Source: an uncultured Flavobacteriaceae bacterium
Lineage (GTDB): Bacteria > Bacteroidota > Bacteroidia > Flavobacteriales > Flavobacteriaceae
Length of the DNA stretch: 6,298 nt
Reading direction: 5' to 3'
Assembly (NCBI GenBank): GCA_913031655.1
Contig: CAJWFY010000088.1
Span: forward strand, 1 to 6,298
Made by a program: the position numbers and the translations under genes. Shown piece after piece: positions 1 through 6,298 of this stretch (position 1 is its first letter; every line of letters starts with the position of its first letter). The notes under the pieces are model-generated. The model had not been told where the DNA came from, ran no database searches, and saw nothing but the letters and a program-made list of their open reading frames with translations.

Positions 1-8
1 GAAAAATT

Positions 9-29
9 GAGGGGGACACTGTCCCCCTC
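9..29. terminator. GC-rich perfect hairpin, probable intrinsic terminator of a gene outside the window
   Basis: The arms GAGGGGGAC (9-17) and GTCCCCCTC (21-29) are perfect reverse complements around a three-base loop, giving a 9-bp, mostly G-C stem in otherwise A+T-rich DNA. On the plus strand it is followed by a short T-rich stretch (TTTATT, 30-35). On the minus strand it is followed after two bases by five T residues (complement of the A run at 2-6). It could therefore stop transcription in either direction. The most likely role is ending an upstream gene before the rimP operon. The T tracts are short, so a purely structural role or an attenuator in the rimP leader cannot be excluded. Confidence 0.6.
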
Positions 30-46
30 TTTATTAAATATATAGT

Positions 47-508
47 TTGAAAAAAGTTTTAGAAGATTTAATGGAAGAGTTTTTTATTGGCAAACCAAAT
101 CTGTTTTTGGTTGATTTTTCCATGGATCCTTCAAACAAAATTAACATTACTATAGATGGAGATAATGGGGTTAAAATTATAGATTGTGTTGGTTTGACGA
201 AATTTCTAAAAAAGAACTTGAATGAAGAATTAGATGATTTTTCGGTAGATGTTAGTTCAGCAGGTCTTTTTTCTCCTTTAGTATCTCAAAGACAATTTAC
301 TAAAAACATTAAAAGAAAGTTGAACGTTCAGTCTGTAGACGGAACTGAATTTATTGGAAATTTAACAGAAGTTAATGAAAGTGAAATAACCATTGAATGG
401 ACTGCTAGAGAGCCTAAACCTATTGGTAAAGGGAAAATTTCAGTTAAAAAAAACAAATCAATAGCATTTAATAAGATAAAAAAAGCAAACTTAATAGTAG
501 AATTTTAA
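47..508 (+). CDS. rimP: Ribosome maturation factor RimP
   Basis: Cytoplasmic factor that binds the free 30S subunit and is needed for its late maturation. The 153-residue product has the family's usual length and two-domain layout. The N-terminal alpha/beta domain covers about residues 1-82, with the ITIDGDNGV strand-turn (34-42) and the signature VDVSSAGLFSPL (67-78). The C-terminal SH3-like domain covers about 85-153, with the conserved WTAREPKPIGKGK stretch (118-130), typical of Bacteroidota RimP. The start is TTG at 47, preceded by an in-frame stop at 35-37. The first ATG (position 71, residue 9) would remove most of the first helix, which aligns with family members, so TTG is preferred. 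nusA begins 11 bases after the stop, and rimP-nusA-infB is a conserved operon. No convincing Shine-Dalgarno is present, as is usual in Bacteroidota. Confidence 0.93.
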   Translation: MKKVLEDLMEEFFIGKPNLFLVDFSMDPSNKINITIDGDNGVKIIDCVGLTKFLKKNLNEELDDFSVDVSSAGLFSPLVSQRQFTKNIKRKLNVQSVDGTEFIGNLTEVNESEITIEWTAREPKPIGKGKISVKKNKSIAFNKIKKANLIVEF

Positions 509-519
509 AATATAAGTAA

Positions 520-1752
520 ATGGAAAACTTAGCCTTAATTGAATCATTTTCGGAATTTAAAAACGAAAAATTTATTGACAGAGTAACACTCATGTCTATT
601 TTAGAAGAAGTATTTAGAAACACTTTAAAGAGAAAATATGGTGATGATGATAATTTTGATATTATTATCAATCCTGATAAAGGAGATTTAGAAATTTGGA
701 GAAATAGAGTTGTTGTTAAAGACGATGCGGTTGAAGATGAGAATCAAGAAATAACCCTTACTGAAGCTAGAAAAATTGAACCAGATTTTGAGGTAGGTGA
801 AGATGTATCTGAAGAAGTTAAGCTAGTTGATCTAGGTAGAAGGGTTGTTTTGTCACTCAGACAAAATTTAGTTTCTAGAATTCATGAACATGACAATGGA
901 ATCGTATATAAGCAATTCGTAGATTTAATTGGCGAAATATATACAGCTGAAGTTCATCACATTCGTCATAATGTTGTTATTCTTTTGGATGATGAAGGGA
1001 ATGAATTAATTATGCCTAAAGACCGTCAAATTCCCTCTGACTTTTACAGGAAAGGTGACAATATCAGAGGAGTTATAGAGTCTGTTGAGTTAAAAGGAAA
1101 TAAGCCTTCGATAGTGCTTTCAAGGACTTCTCCAAAGTTTTTAGAAAAGCTTTTTGAGCAAGATATTCCAGAAGTTTTTGATGGGCTAATATCCGTCAAA
1201 AAAGTTGTAAGAATACCAGGTGAAAAAGCCAAAGTAGCGGTTGATTCATATGATGATAGAATAGATCCGGTTGGAGCCTGTGTTGGAATGAAAGGTTCTA
1301 GAATTCATGGAATAGTAAGGGAATTAGGGAATGAAAATATAGATGTAATAAATTATACTAGTAATATTCAACTATTAATAACAAGAGCTTTGAGTCCTGC
1401 AAAAATATCTTCTCTAAAAATTAATGAAGAAAAGAAAACAGTAGAAGCATTTATGGATCCAGAGCAAGTTTCTAAAGCGATAGGCAGGGGTGGACATAAC
1501 ATTAGATTAGCAGGTCAGTTAACAGGCTATGAGATTGATGTTTACAGAGAAGGAGCTGAGGAAGACGTTGAGCTAACAGAATTTTCAGATGAGATTGAAG
1601 CTTGGGTTTTAGAAGAATTAAAAAAAGCTGGTTTAGATACTGCTAAAAGTGTTTTAGAGCAAGATGTTGAAGATTTAATGAAAAGGACTGATTTAGAAGA
1701 AGAAACAATCCTAGAAATAAGAAAGGTACTGAGTGCTGAATTTTCAGAATAA
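520..1752 (+). CDS. nusA: Transcription termination/antitermination factor NusA
   Basis: RNA-polymerase-associated elongation factor that modulates pausing, intrinsic termination and antitermination. The 410 residues resolve into an N-terminal RNAP-binding domain (about 1-125), an S1 RNA-binding domain (about 133-202) and two KH domains. KH1 carries [14 protein letters not shown] (249-262) with its GMKG loop at 256-259. KH2 carries [13 protein letters not shown] (319-331) with GRGG at 322-325. A short acidic helical tail (about 350-410) ends in a helix-hairpin-helix-like segment ([16 protein letters not shown], 385-400). The protein is shorter than E. coli NusA, which has two C-terminal acidic repeats; this length is normal for Bacteroidota as I recall. 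The ATG start lies 11 bases after rimP and gives a full N-terminal domain. infB follows after 17 bases, indicating co-transcription and co-regulation. Confidence 0.97.
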   Translation: MENLALIESFSEFKNEKFIDRVTLMSILEEVFRNTLKRKYGDDDNFDIIINPDKGDLEIWRNRVVVKDDAVEDENQEITLTEARKIEPDFEVGEDVSEEVKLVDLGRRVVLSLRQNLVSRIHEHDNGIVYKQFVDLIGEIYTAEVHHIRHNVVILLDDEGNELIMPKDRQIPSDFYRKGDNIRGVIESVELKGNKPSIVLSRTSPKFLEKLFEQDIPEVFDGLISVKKVVRIPGEKAKVAVDSYDDRIDPVGACVGMKGSRIHGIVRELGNENIDVINYTSNIQLLITRALSPAKISSLKINEEKKTVEAFMDPEQVSKAIGRGGHNIRLAGQLTGYEIDVYREGAEEDVELTEFSDEIEAWVLEELKKAGLDTAKSVLEQDVEDLMKRTDLEEETILEIRKVLSAEFSE

Positions 1753-1769
1753 AATTTTTATATTTTTTT

Positions 1770-4412
1770 ATGAGTGAAGTGAAATTAACTAGATTAAATA
1801 AGGTGCTAAGAGAGTTTAACATTTCTTTAGATAGAGCTGTTGAGTTTTTAGCTTCAAATGATCATGCTATTGAAGCGAGGCCAACAACTAAAATATCTGA
1901 AGAGCAGTATAGCTTATTTTTGAACGAATTCAGTTCTGATAAATCTAGTAAAGTAGAGTCTCACGGCTTAAGTGAAGAAAAGAGAAAGCAGAAAGAAGAA
2001 TTAAGAATTCAGATAGAGAAAGAGCAAGAAGAAAAAATAAAAAAACAAAATGCTTTAATTGAAGCAAAAGCTGAAGTTAAGAAGCCAGTTCAATTAGGTA
2101 AAATAGATTTAGATCAATTTAATAAAAAACCAAAAGCTTCTTTAGACAAGAAAGCTCCTAAATTAGAAGAAAATTTAAAAGACAAAGAAATAAAAAAAGT
2201 AGGATCAGAAAAAGCTAAAAAAGTAGGATCAGAAAAAGCTGAGAATGTAGTAGAGAAAAAAGATGATACTAATATTAAAACTCAATATAAAAAGCTGAGC
2301 GGACTTAAGACGGTAGGAGATAAAATAGATTTAGGACAGTTTAAAAAATCTAAGCCTAGCGTGGGAGCTAATAAACCTTCTTATGGTTCGTCTAGTTCAA
2401 AAAGAAAAAGAATAAGAGTTACTAAAGATCCGGTTAAACCTAGTTCTGAGTCAAATAAAAGAAATTTCACAAAACAACCAAGATCAAAAGCCTCAGCTGT
2501 TGAGCCATCCGAGATTGATGTTAAAAAACAAATAAGGGAAACTTTAGAGAAACTTCAAGGAAGATCCTCTACTTCAAAAGGAGCTAAATACAGAAAGGAA
2601 AAAAGAGATTCACATAAATTTAAATCTGACGAAGATGTAGCTCTAAATGAAGCTGATAAAAAAACAATTAAAGTTACAGAATTCATCACTGTAGGTGAAG
2701 TTGCTACAATGATGGAAGCCACTTCAACTGATATTATATCTACTTGTATGTCCTTAGGGATCATGGTAACAATGAATCAAAGACTTGACGCTGAAACTTT
2801 AACAATAGTGGCCGATGAATTTGGATATGATGTAGAGTTTGTCACAACTGATATTGAAGATTCTATTAAGGCTATCGAGGATGATCCAAAAGATTTACTT
2901 CCTAGGGCACCAATTGTTACAGTTATGGGGCATGTAGATCATGGAAAAACTTCATTATTAGATTATATAAGAGAAGAGAATGTTATTGCTGGAGAATCTG
3001 GTGGGATTACTCAACATATTGGAGCTTATAATGTAGTGTTGAAAGATGGTCAGAAAATTACTTTTTTAGATACTCCTGGACACGAAGCATTTACTGCGAT
3101 GAGAGCTAGAGGAGCTCAAGTTACAGATTTAGTTATAATAGTCATTGCTGCAGATGATGATGTAATGCCCCAAACTAAGGAAGCCATTAGCCATGCTCAA
3201 GCAGCAGGGGTTCCTATAATTTTTGCAATAAATAAAATAGATAGACAAAACTCAAATCCTGATAAAATTAAAGAAAAACTTTCAGGGATGAACTTGCTAA
3301 TTGAAGAGTGGGGGGGGAAAATCCAATCTCATGATATTTCAGCATTAAAAGGAACTGGCGTAGATGAATTACTTGAAAAAGTCTTGCTAGAAGCAGAATT
3401 TTTAGAGTTAAAAGCTAATCCAAACAGATTAGCAACTGGAACTGTAGTGGAAGCTTTTTTAGATAAAGGCAAGGGCTATATGTCTACCATATTGATTCAA
3501 ACAGGAACTTTAAAAATTGGAGATTATTTGTTAGCTGGACAGCATTCTGGTAAAGTAAAGGCTATGCAAGATGAAAGAGGAAATGCTATTATTGAAGCAG
3601 GGCCTTCAATTCCTGTGTCTATATTAGGCCTTGATGGTGCGCCTCAAGCTGGAGATAAATTTAATGTTTTTGAAGATGAAAAAGAGGCAAAACAAATCGC
3701 TGTTAAAAGAACGATACTTATAAGAGAACAATCAGTAAGAACTCAGAAGCATATTACTTTAGATGAAATAGGTAGAAGAATAGCTTTAGGGGATTTCAAA
3801 GAATTAAATATAATTTTAAAAGGGGATGTAGATGGTTCTGTAGAGGCTTTGACTGACTCTTTTCAAAAACTTTCTACTGAAGAAATACATGTTAATATTA
3901 TTCATAAGGCTGTAGGAACCATCACTGAATCAGATGTGCTTTTAGCCTCTGCCTCTGATGCAATTATTATTGGATTTAATGTTAGGCCAACAGGAAACGC
4001 TAGACAAATTGCAGACAAGGAAGAGATAGATATTAGAAATTATTCTATAATATATGATGCTATTAATGATCTTAAGGATGCGATGGAAGGAATGTTATCT
4101 CCTGTGTTTAAAGAAGAAATTTCTGGAAATGCAGAAATAAGAGAGACCTTTAAAATTTCTAAAGTTGGGACTATTGCTGGCTGTATGGTCACAGATGGTA
4201 AGATATTCAGAAATTCAAATATTAGAATTATTAGGGACGGAATTGTTGTCAATTCAGGAACATTATCTGCCTTAAAGAGATTTAAAGATGATGCTAAAGA
4301 AGTTGCCAAGGGTTATGAATGTGGTATTCAAATAAGAAATTATAATGACGTTAAGATTGGTGATGTCATTGAGGCCTACTCTGAAGTAGAAGTTAAAAAG
4401 AAAATTAAATAA
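1770..4412 (+). CDS. infB: Translation initiation factor IF-2
   Basis: GTPase that delivers initiator fMet-tRNA to the 30S subunit and promotes 50S joining. The 880-residue protein has an N-terminal IF2_N-type domain (about 1-55), a long Lys/Glu/Ser-rich low-complexity linker (about 57-295), a second IF2_N domain (about 300-357), and a G domain (about 380-545). Its GTPase motifs are G1 GHVDHGKT (387-394), G2 [10 protein letters not shown] (411-420), G3 DTPGHEAF (434-441), G4 NKID (488-491) and G5 SALKG (524-528). Domain II follows (about 552-640), then C1 (about 650-765) and the fMet-tRNA-binding C2 domain (about 775-870, with GYECGIQI at 848-855). All catalytic motifs are intact. The linker contains a perfect tandem 24-base duplication and a repeated KIDLxQF motif, listed separately. 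It is the last gene of the rimP-nusA-infB operon, and its stop directly abuts that of the convergent SPOR gene. Confidence 0.98.
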   Translation: MSEVKLTRLNKVLREFNISLDRAVEFLASNDHAIEARPTTKISEEQYSLFLNEFSSDKSSKVESHGLSEEKRKQKEELRIQIEKEQEEKIKKQNALIEAKAEVKKPVQLGKIDLDQFNKKPKASLDKKAPKLEENLKDKEIKKVGSEKAKKVGSEKAENVVEKKDDTNIKTQYKKLSGLKTVGDKIDLGQFKKSKPSVGANKPSYGSSSSKRKRIRVTKDPVKPSSESNKRNFTKQPRSKASAVEPSEIDVKKQIRETLEKLQGRSSTSKGAKYRKEKRDSHKFKSDEDVALNEADKKTIKVTEFITVGEVATMMEATSTDIISTCMSLGIMVTMNQRLDAETLTIVADEFGYDVEFVTTDIEDSIKAIEDDPKDLLPRAPIVTVMGHVDHGKTSLLDYIREENVIAGESGGITQHIGAYNVVLKDGQKITFLDTPGHEAFTAMRARGAQVTDLVIIVIAADDDVMPQTKEAISHAQAAGVPIIFAINKIDRQNSNPDKIKEKLSGMNLLIEEWGGKIQSHDISALKGTGVDELLEKVLLEAEFLELKANPNRLATGTVVEAFLDKGKGYMSTILIQTGTLKIGDYLLAGQHSGKVKAMQDERGNAIIEAGPSIPVSILGLDGAPQAGDKFNVFEDEKEAKQIAVKRTILIREQSVRTQKHITLDEIGRRIALGDFKELNIILKGDVDGSVEALTDSFQKLSTEEIHVNIIHKAVGTITESDVLLASASDAIIIGFNVRPTGNARQIADKEEIDIRNYSIIYDAINDLKDAMEGMLSPVFKEEISGNAEIRETFKISKVGTIAGCMVTDGKIFRNSNIRIIRDGIVVNSGTLSALKRFKDDAKEVAKGYECGIQIRNYNDVKIGDVIEAYSEVEVKKKIK
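2100..2342 (+). repeat. Duplicated KIDLxQF motif in the IF-2 linker
   Basis: Residues 111-117 (KIDLDQF, DNA 2100-2120) and 185-191 (KIDLGQF, DNA 2322-2342) are near-identical heptapeptides, each followed by a Lys-rich tail (NKKPK and KKSKP). The first 12 bases, AAAATAGATTTA, are identical in both copies and the rest has diverged, so the motif is kept at protein level within an otherwise poorly conserved linker. I recall similar KIDL-type motifs in IF-2 linkers of other Bacteroidota. The function is unknown; a short linear binding motif is an inference. Confidence 0.6.
2193..2240 (+). repeat. Perfect 24-bp tandem duplication inside the infB linker
   Basis: Two identical, directly adjacent 24-base units (2193-2216 and 2217-2240) each encode KKVGSEKA (residues 142-149 and 150-157). 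The unit length is a multiple of three, so the reading frame is kept. Absence of any synonymous difference between the copies suggests a recent duplication, probably by replication slippage, in a disordered region tolerant of length change. Confidence 0.9.
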
Positions 4413-4787
4413 TCAATTTGGCTTAAGAATAAAAGCTGAAGAAAAATCTTTTTTTATTTCTTTTAGCTTTCTTATGGCTTTGATTTTTGAAACGTACTTT
4501 CCTATTCGTATTTTATAATAAGGCGTTTCAAAACTAAAAAACAAATCAGTATACTTTTTTTCAACTATCAAGCTATCCACAAGCTTTTTTCCATCATTAT
4601 AATTTCCGTTGAAAACTTGAATTGTAAATTGACCTGATGTAAATGTTTCGGAATTAACCTCTTTTTTGAGCTCTAATACTTTTTCTAACTTAGGATTTTG
4701 ATCTATTTTAAGTGATCCTGTTTGAGAAAAAGAACAAAAAAAACTTAAATAAAAAGCTAAACACATTAAATTATTTGAAGCTATCAT
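4413..4787 (-). CDS. Short exported SPOR-domain protein
   Basis: The 124-residue product has an N-terminal signal peptide (about 1-21: hydrophobic LMCLAFYLSFFCSFS, likely signal peptidase I cleavage just before Gln22). A short charged spacer with a possible helix (KLEKVLELKKEV) is followed by a C-terminal SPOR-like domain (about 53-124) with the strand QFTIQVF (53-59), the second repeat strand YKIRIGKY (91-98) and the ending AFILKPN. SPOR domains bind peptidoglycan strands lacking stem peptides. In this short form there is no membrane anchor or enzyme domain, so a periplasmic peptidoglycan-associated protein is inferred, with unknown specific role. The ATG at 4787 is chosen; an in-frame TTG at 4796 would add three residues. 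The stop TGA (4413-4415) touches the infB stop on the opposite strand. Similar small SPOR genes beside infB are, as I recall, common in Flavobacteriia. Confidence 0.82.
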   Translation of the reverse strand: MIASNNLMCLAFYLSFFCSFSQTGSLKIDQNPKLEKVLELKKEVNSETFTSGQFTIQVFNGNYNDGKKLVDSLIVEKKYTDLFFSFETPYYKIRIGKYVSKIKAIRKLKEIKKDFSSAFILKPN

Positions 4788-4906
4788 AGAAAACAAATAT
4801 ATTTATTATAATAATATAAATCTATAATTTTTTTGTTATTCAAAATATTTATTTAGAATCGTTATAAATTATAAATTAGATCTGTCTGGGGTTTCTAAAA
4901 TCATTC

Positions 4907-4935
4907 TTGTGTTGTATTTTTGGCGTCTAATTTTG
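4907..4935 (+). promoter_or_regulatory. Candidate Bacteroidota-type promoter for the actA operon
   Basis: A -33 element TTG (4907-4909), an 18-base spacer and a -7 element TAATTTTG (4928-4935) match the Bacteroidota consensus TTG / TAnnTTTG. Transcription would start near 4940, giving a short leader of roughly 35-40 bases to the TTG start at 4978. A second -7-like sequence, TATTTTTG (4915-4922), lies just upstream but has no TTG at the right distance. The rest of the divergent intergenic region (4788-4906) is very A+T-rich; no operator palindrome was recognised. Chance matches are likely in such DNA, so this is a moderate call. Confidence 0.45.
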
Positions 4936-4977
4936 ATACAGTTTTAAAAATTGTTAGTAGAAGGAAAAACAATATTA

Positions 4978-6270
4978 TTGAAAGAATTTCTTAACCTCTT
5001 TACAAACTTTAGAGCTCTCAGGTTCTTCGTCCTAAACTTAGCGTTCTTATTAGCTACTTCTTTAAGCATTTCATCTCAAGAAATTGATGTTTCTAAAGGT
5101 AAAAGTTTATTTAATGCTAACTGTGCTTCATGCCATAAGTTGAATAAAAAATTAATTGGCCCTGCATTAAAAGGTGTTTCAAGTAAATATGAAAAGGAGT
5201 GGTTATATTCTTGGATAAAAAACAGTGCTGCTTTAATTAAGTCGGGTGACGAACAAGCTGTTTCTATATATGAGGAGTATAATAAAGTAGCTATGAACTC
5301 TTTCCCTCAGTTATCTAATGAGGATATGGACAATATTTTAGCATATACTGATTACACACCACCAGCTGCTGTTGCAAGTTCTGCCGCTATTTCTAATAAT
5401 GCTAATCAAGGTAACTCATCTTCTTTTACAAATGATTTGGTACTTTTTCTACTTTCTTTAGTATTGGTTGTGTTAGTAACTATGCTATTTTTAGTAACTA
5501 ATACTTTTAAAAGGTTAGCTACTGACAAGGGCATTGAGTTAAATCTAAAAAAATCTCCAGGAACTCCTATTTGGGAAAAATTTATTAAAAATCAATTCTT
5601 AGTATTTATTTCTGTTATTTTACTGCTTCTATCGAGTGCTTATTTTGCTTATGGATATTTAATGCAAGTTGGAGTAGATCAAGGCTACATGCCGATTCAG
5701 CCTATACATTATTCTCATAAAATTCATGCAGGAGCAAATCAAATAGAGTGTCAGTATTGCCATTCCTCGGCTAGAATTTCTAAACATTCAGGAATACCCT
5801 CTCTTAACGTTTGTATGAACTGCCATGAAAATATTGCTGATTATAATGGTGAAGAAGATTTAGAAAAAGGATATACTAAAGATTTCTATACTAACGAAAT
5901 TAAAAAACTATACAAAGCTGTTGGTTGGGATGAAACAACTCAATCCTATACTGGAGAAACTGAACCGGTTAAATGGGTTAGGATACATAATTTACCTGAT
6001 TTTGTTTATTTCAATCACTCACAGCACGTGACGGTTGCCGGAATCGAATGTCAAAAATGTCACGGTCCAGTAGAAGAAATGGAAATACTTTACCAGTACT
6101 CTCCTTTAACTATGGGTTGGTGTATTAATTGCCATAGAGAATCAAATATAAAAGTAAAAGACAATGAGTATTATACTAAGATACACGACGAATTGTCTAA
6201 GAAATATGGAGTTAAAGAATTGACTGCTGCTCAAATGGGCGGTTTAGAATGTGGAAAATGTCATTATTAA
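4978..6270 (+). CDS. actA: Alternative Complex III subunit A: membrane-anchored fused monohaem/pentahaem cytochrome c
   Basis: Electron-transfer subunit of Alternative Complex III, which oxidises menaquinol and passes electrons to cytochrome c or a terminal oxidase. Counting from Met1 at 4978 (430 aa), it has a signal sequence (about 1-34, ending ISSQ), then a class I monohaem cytochrome c domain (about 36-125) with haem motif CASCH (49-53) and probable distal Met106 in VAMNSFP. A flexible Ala/Ser/Asn linker follows, then transmembrane helices at about 153-174 and 205-229 separated by a basic loop. The C-terminal multihaem domain has five CxxCH motifs: CQYCH (258-262), CMNCH (279-283), CQKCH (358-362), CINCH (382-386) and CGKCH (425-429), the last almost at the C-terminus. 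HYSHKIHAG (244-252) and FNHSQH (345-350) supply likely axial histidines. No ATG is available at the N-terminus. TTG 4978 is preferred because AAGGA (4961-4965) lies upstream and the leader is sensible; TTG 4951 would add nine residues. The next gene starts 17 bases downstream. Confidence 0.88.
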   Translation: MKEFLNLFTNFRALRFFVLNLAFLLATSLSISSQEIDVSKGKSLFNANCASCHKLNKKLIGPALKGVSSKYEKEWLYSWIKNSAALIKSGDEQAVSIYEEYNKVAMNSFPQLSNEDMDNILAYTDYTPPAAVASSAAISNNANQGNSSSFTNDLVLFLLSLVLVVLVTMLFLVTNTFKRLATDKGIELNLKKSPGTPIWEKFIKNQFLVFISVILLLLSSAYFAYGYLMQVGVDQGYMPIQPIHYSHKIHAGANQIECQYCHSSARISKHSGIPSLNVCMNCHENIADYNGEEDLEKGYTKDFYTNEIKKLYKAVGWDETTQSYTGETEPVKWVRIHNLPDFVYFNHSQHVTVAGIECQKCHGPVEEMEILYQYSPLTMGWCINCHRESNIKVKDNEYYTKIHDELSKKYGVKELTAAQMGGLECGKCHY

Positions 6271-6287
6271 ATCAATATAAATATTAA

Positions 6288-6298
6288 ATGGGAAGCCA
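6288..6298 (+). CDS. Start of the next gene, probably ActB (molybdopterin-like/iron-sulfur subunit of Alternative Complex III), truncated by the window edge
   Basis: An ATG lies 17 bases after the actA stop, in an A+T-rich context (ATATTAA) like the other gene starts here. Only Met-Gly-Ser and part of a fourth codon are visible. The identification as actB rests on the conserved actA-actB order in Alternative Complex III operons, not on sequence; flavobacterial ActB proteins often begin with a small residue pair after Met, as I recall. The gene symbol is left empty for that reason. Confidence 0.5.

Noticed and set aside
41..49. TATAGTTTG before rimP as a possible -7 promoter element.
   Set aside because: The spacing does not fit TAnnTTTG exactly, no -33 TTG lies at the expected distance, and the sequence overlaps the preferred TTG start codon.
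468..671. Minus-strand open frame over the rimP-nusA junction.
   Set aside because: It is antisense to two certain genes, has a low-complexity product with no recognisable domain, and is typical of an A+T-rich shadow frame.
1044..1232. Minus-strand open frame inside nusA.
   Set aside because: It lies fully antisense to the S1/KH region of nusA, with no recognisable family.
2555..2764. Minus-strand open frame inside infB (linker and second IF2_N domain).
   Set aside because: It is a shadow of a conserved gene with no motif support.
4040..4309. Minus-strand open frame of 89 codons inside the infB C2 domain.
   Set aside because: It is antisense to highly conserved coding sequence, and its hydrophobic, Ile/Leu/Ser-rich composition is what the reverse of the sense codons would give.
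4432..4471. Imperfect A+T-rich inverted repeat (AAAGCT ... AGCTTT with partly paired AAGAAA/TTTCTT) just after infB, as a possible infB terminator.
   Set aside because: The stem is weak and interrupted, has no T tract after it on the plus strand, and lies in the coding end of the SPOR gene, where the bases are explained by the protein.
4794..4801. Minus-strand TATATTTG matching the -7 promoter element, possibly serving the SPOR gene.
   Set aside because: It sits only a few bases from the ATG at 4787 and has no TTG element at the right distance, so it is likely a chance match in A+T-rich DNA.

Overview
The window looks like a chromosomal core-gene segment from a low-GC, probably marine, member of the Bacteroidota (Flavobacteriia-like). 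The evidence is strong A+T bias, no consistent Shine-Dalgarno sequences, Flavobacteriia-like versions of RimP, NusA and IF-2, a short secreted SPOR protein, and a fused multihaem cytochrome of the ActA type. No 16S or other taxonomic marker is present, so this placement is inferred from remembered family resemblance.

Layout. Positions 1-46 hold a GC-rich perfect hairpin that probably ends a gene outside the window, plus a short leader. A tightly packed plus-strand cluster follows: rimP (47-508), nusA (520-1752) and infB (1770-4412), with gaps of 11 and 17 bases. This is the classic bacterial ribosome-maturation, transcription-elongation and translation-initiation operon. A minus-strand gene for a short exported SPOR-domain protein (4413-4787) meets infB tail to tail, with the two stop codons directly abutting. 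An A+T-rich divergent intergenic region of 190 bases (4788-4977) carries a plausible Bacteroidota-type promoter. It is followed by a plus-strand gene for a membrane-anchored hexahaem cytochrome c (4978-6270, ActA-like). The window ends 11 bases into what is probably actB.

How the genes work together. RimP helps mature the 30S subunit, NusA modulates pausing, termination and antitermination by RNA polymerase, and IF-2 places initiator tRNA on the ribosome; their co-transcription is ancient and widespread. The right-hand part is the start of an Alternative Complex III (quinol:electron-acceptor oxidoreductase) operon, a respiratory module that replaces the bc1 complex in many Bacteroidota. The SPOR gene lies between the two operons; its role is unknown beyond probable peptidoglycan binding.

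I find no mobile element, CRISPR array, tRNA/rRNA, toxin-antitoxin or defence gene, and no evidence for an undescribed system. The points that merit a second look are small: non-ATG starts, zero-gap convergent stops, a 24-base tandem duplication and a G8 tract inside infB, and the monohaem plus pentahaem fusion in ActA.
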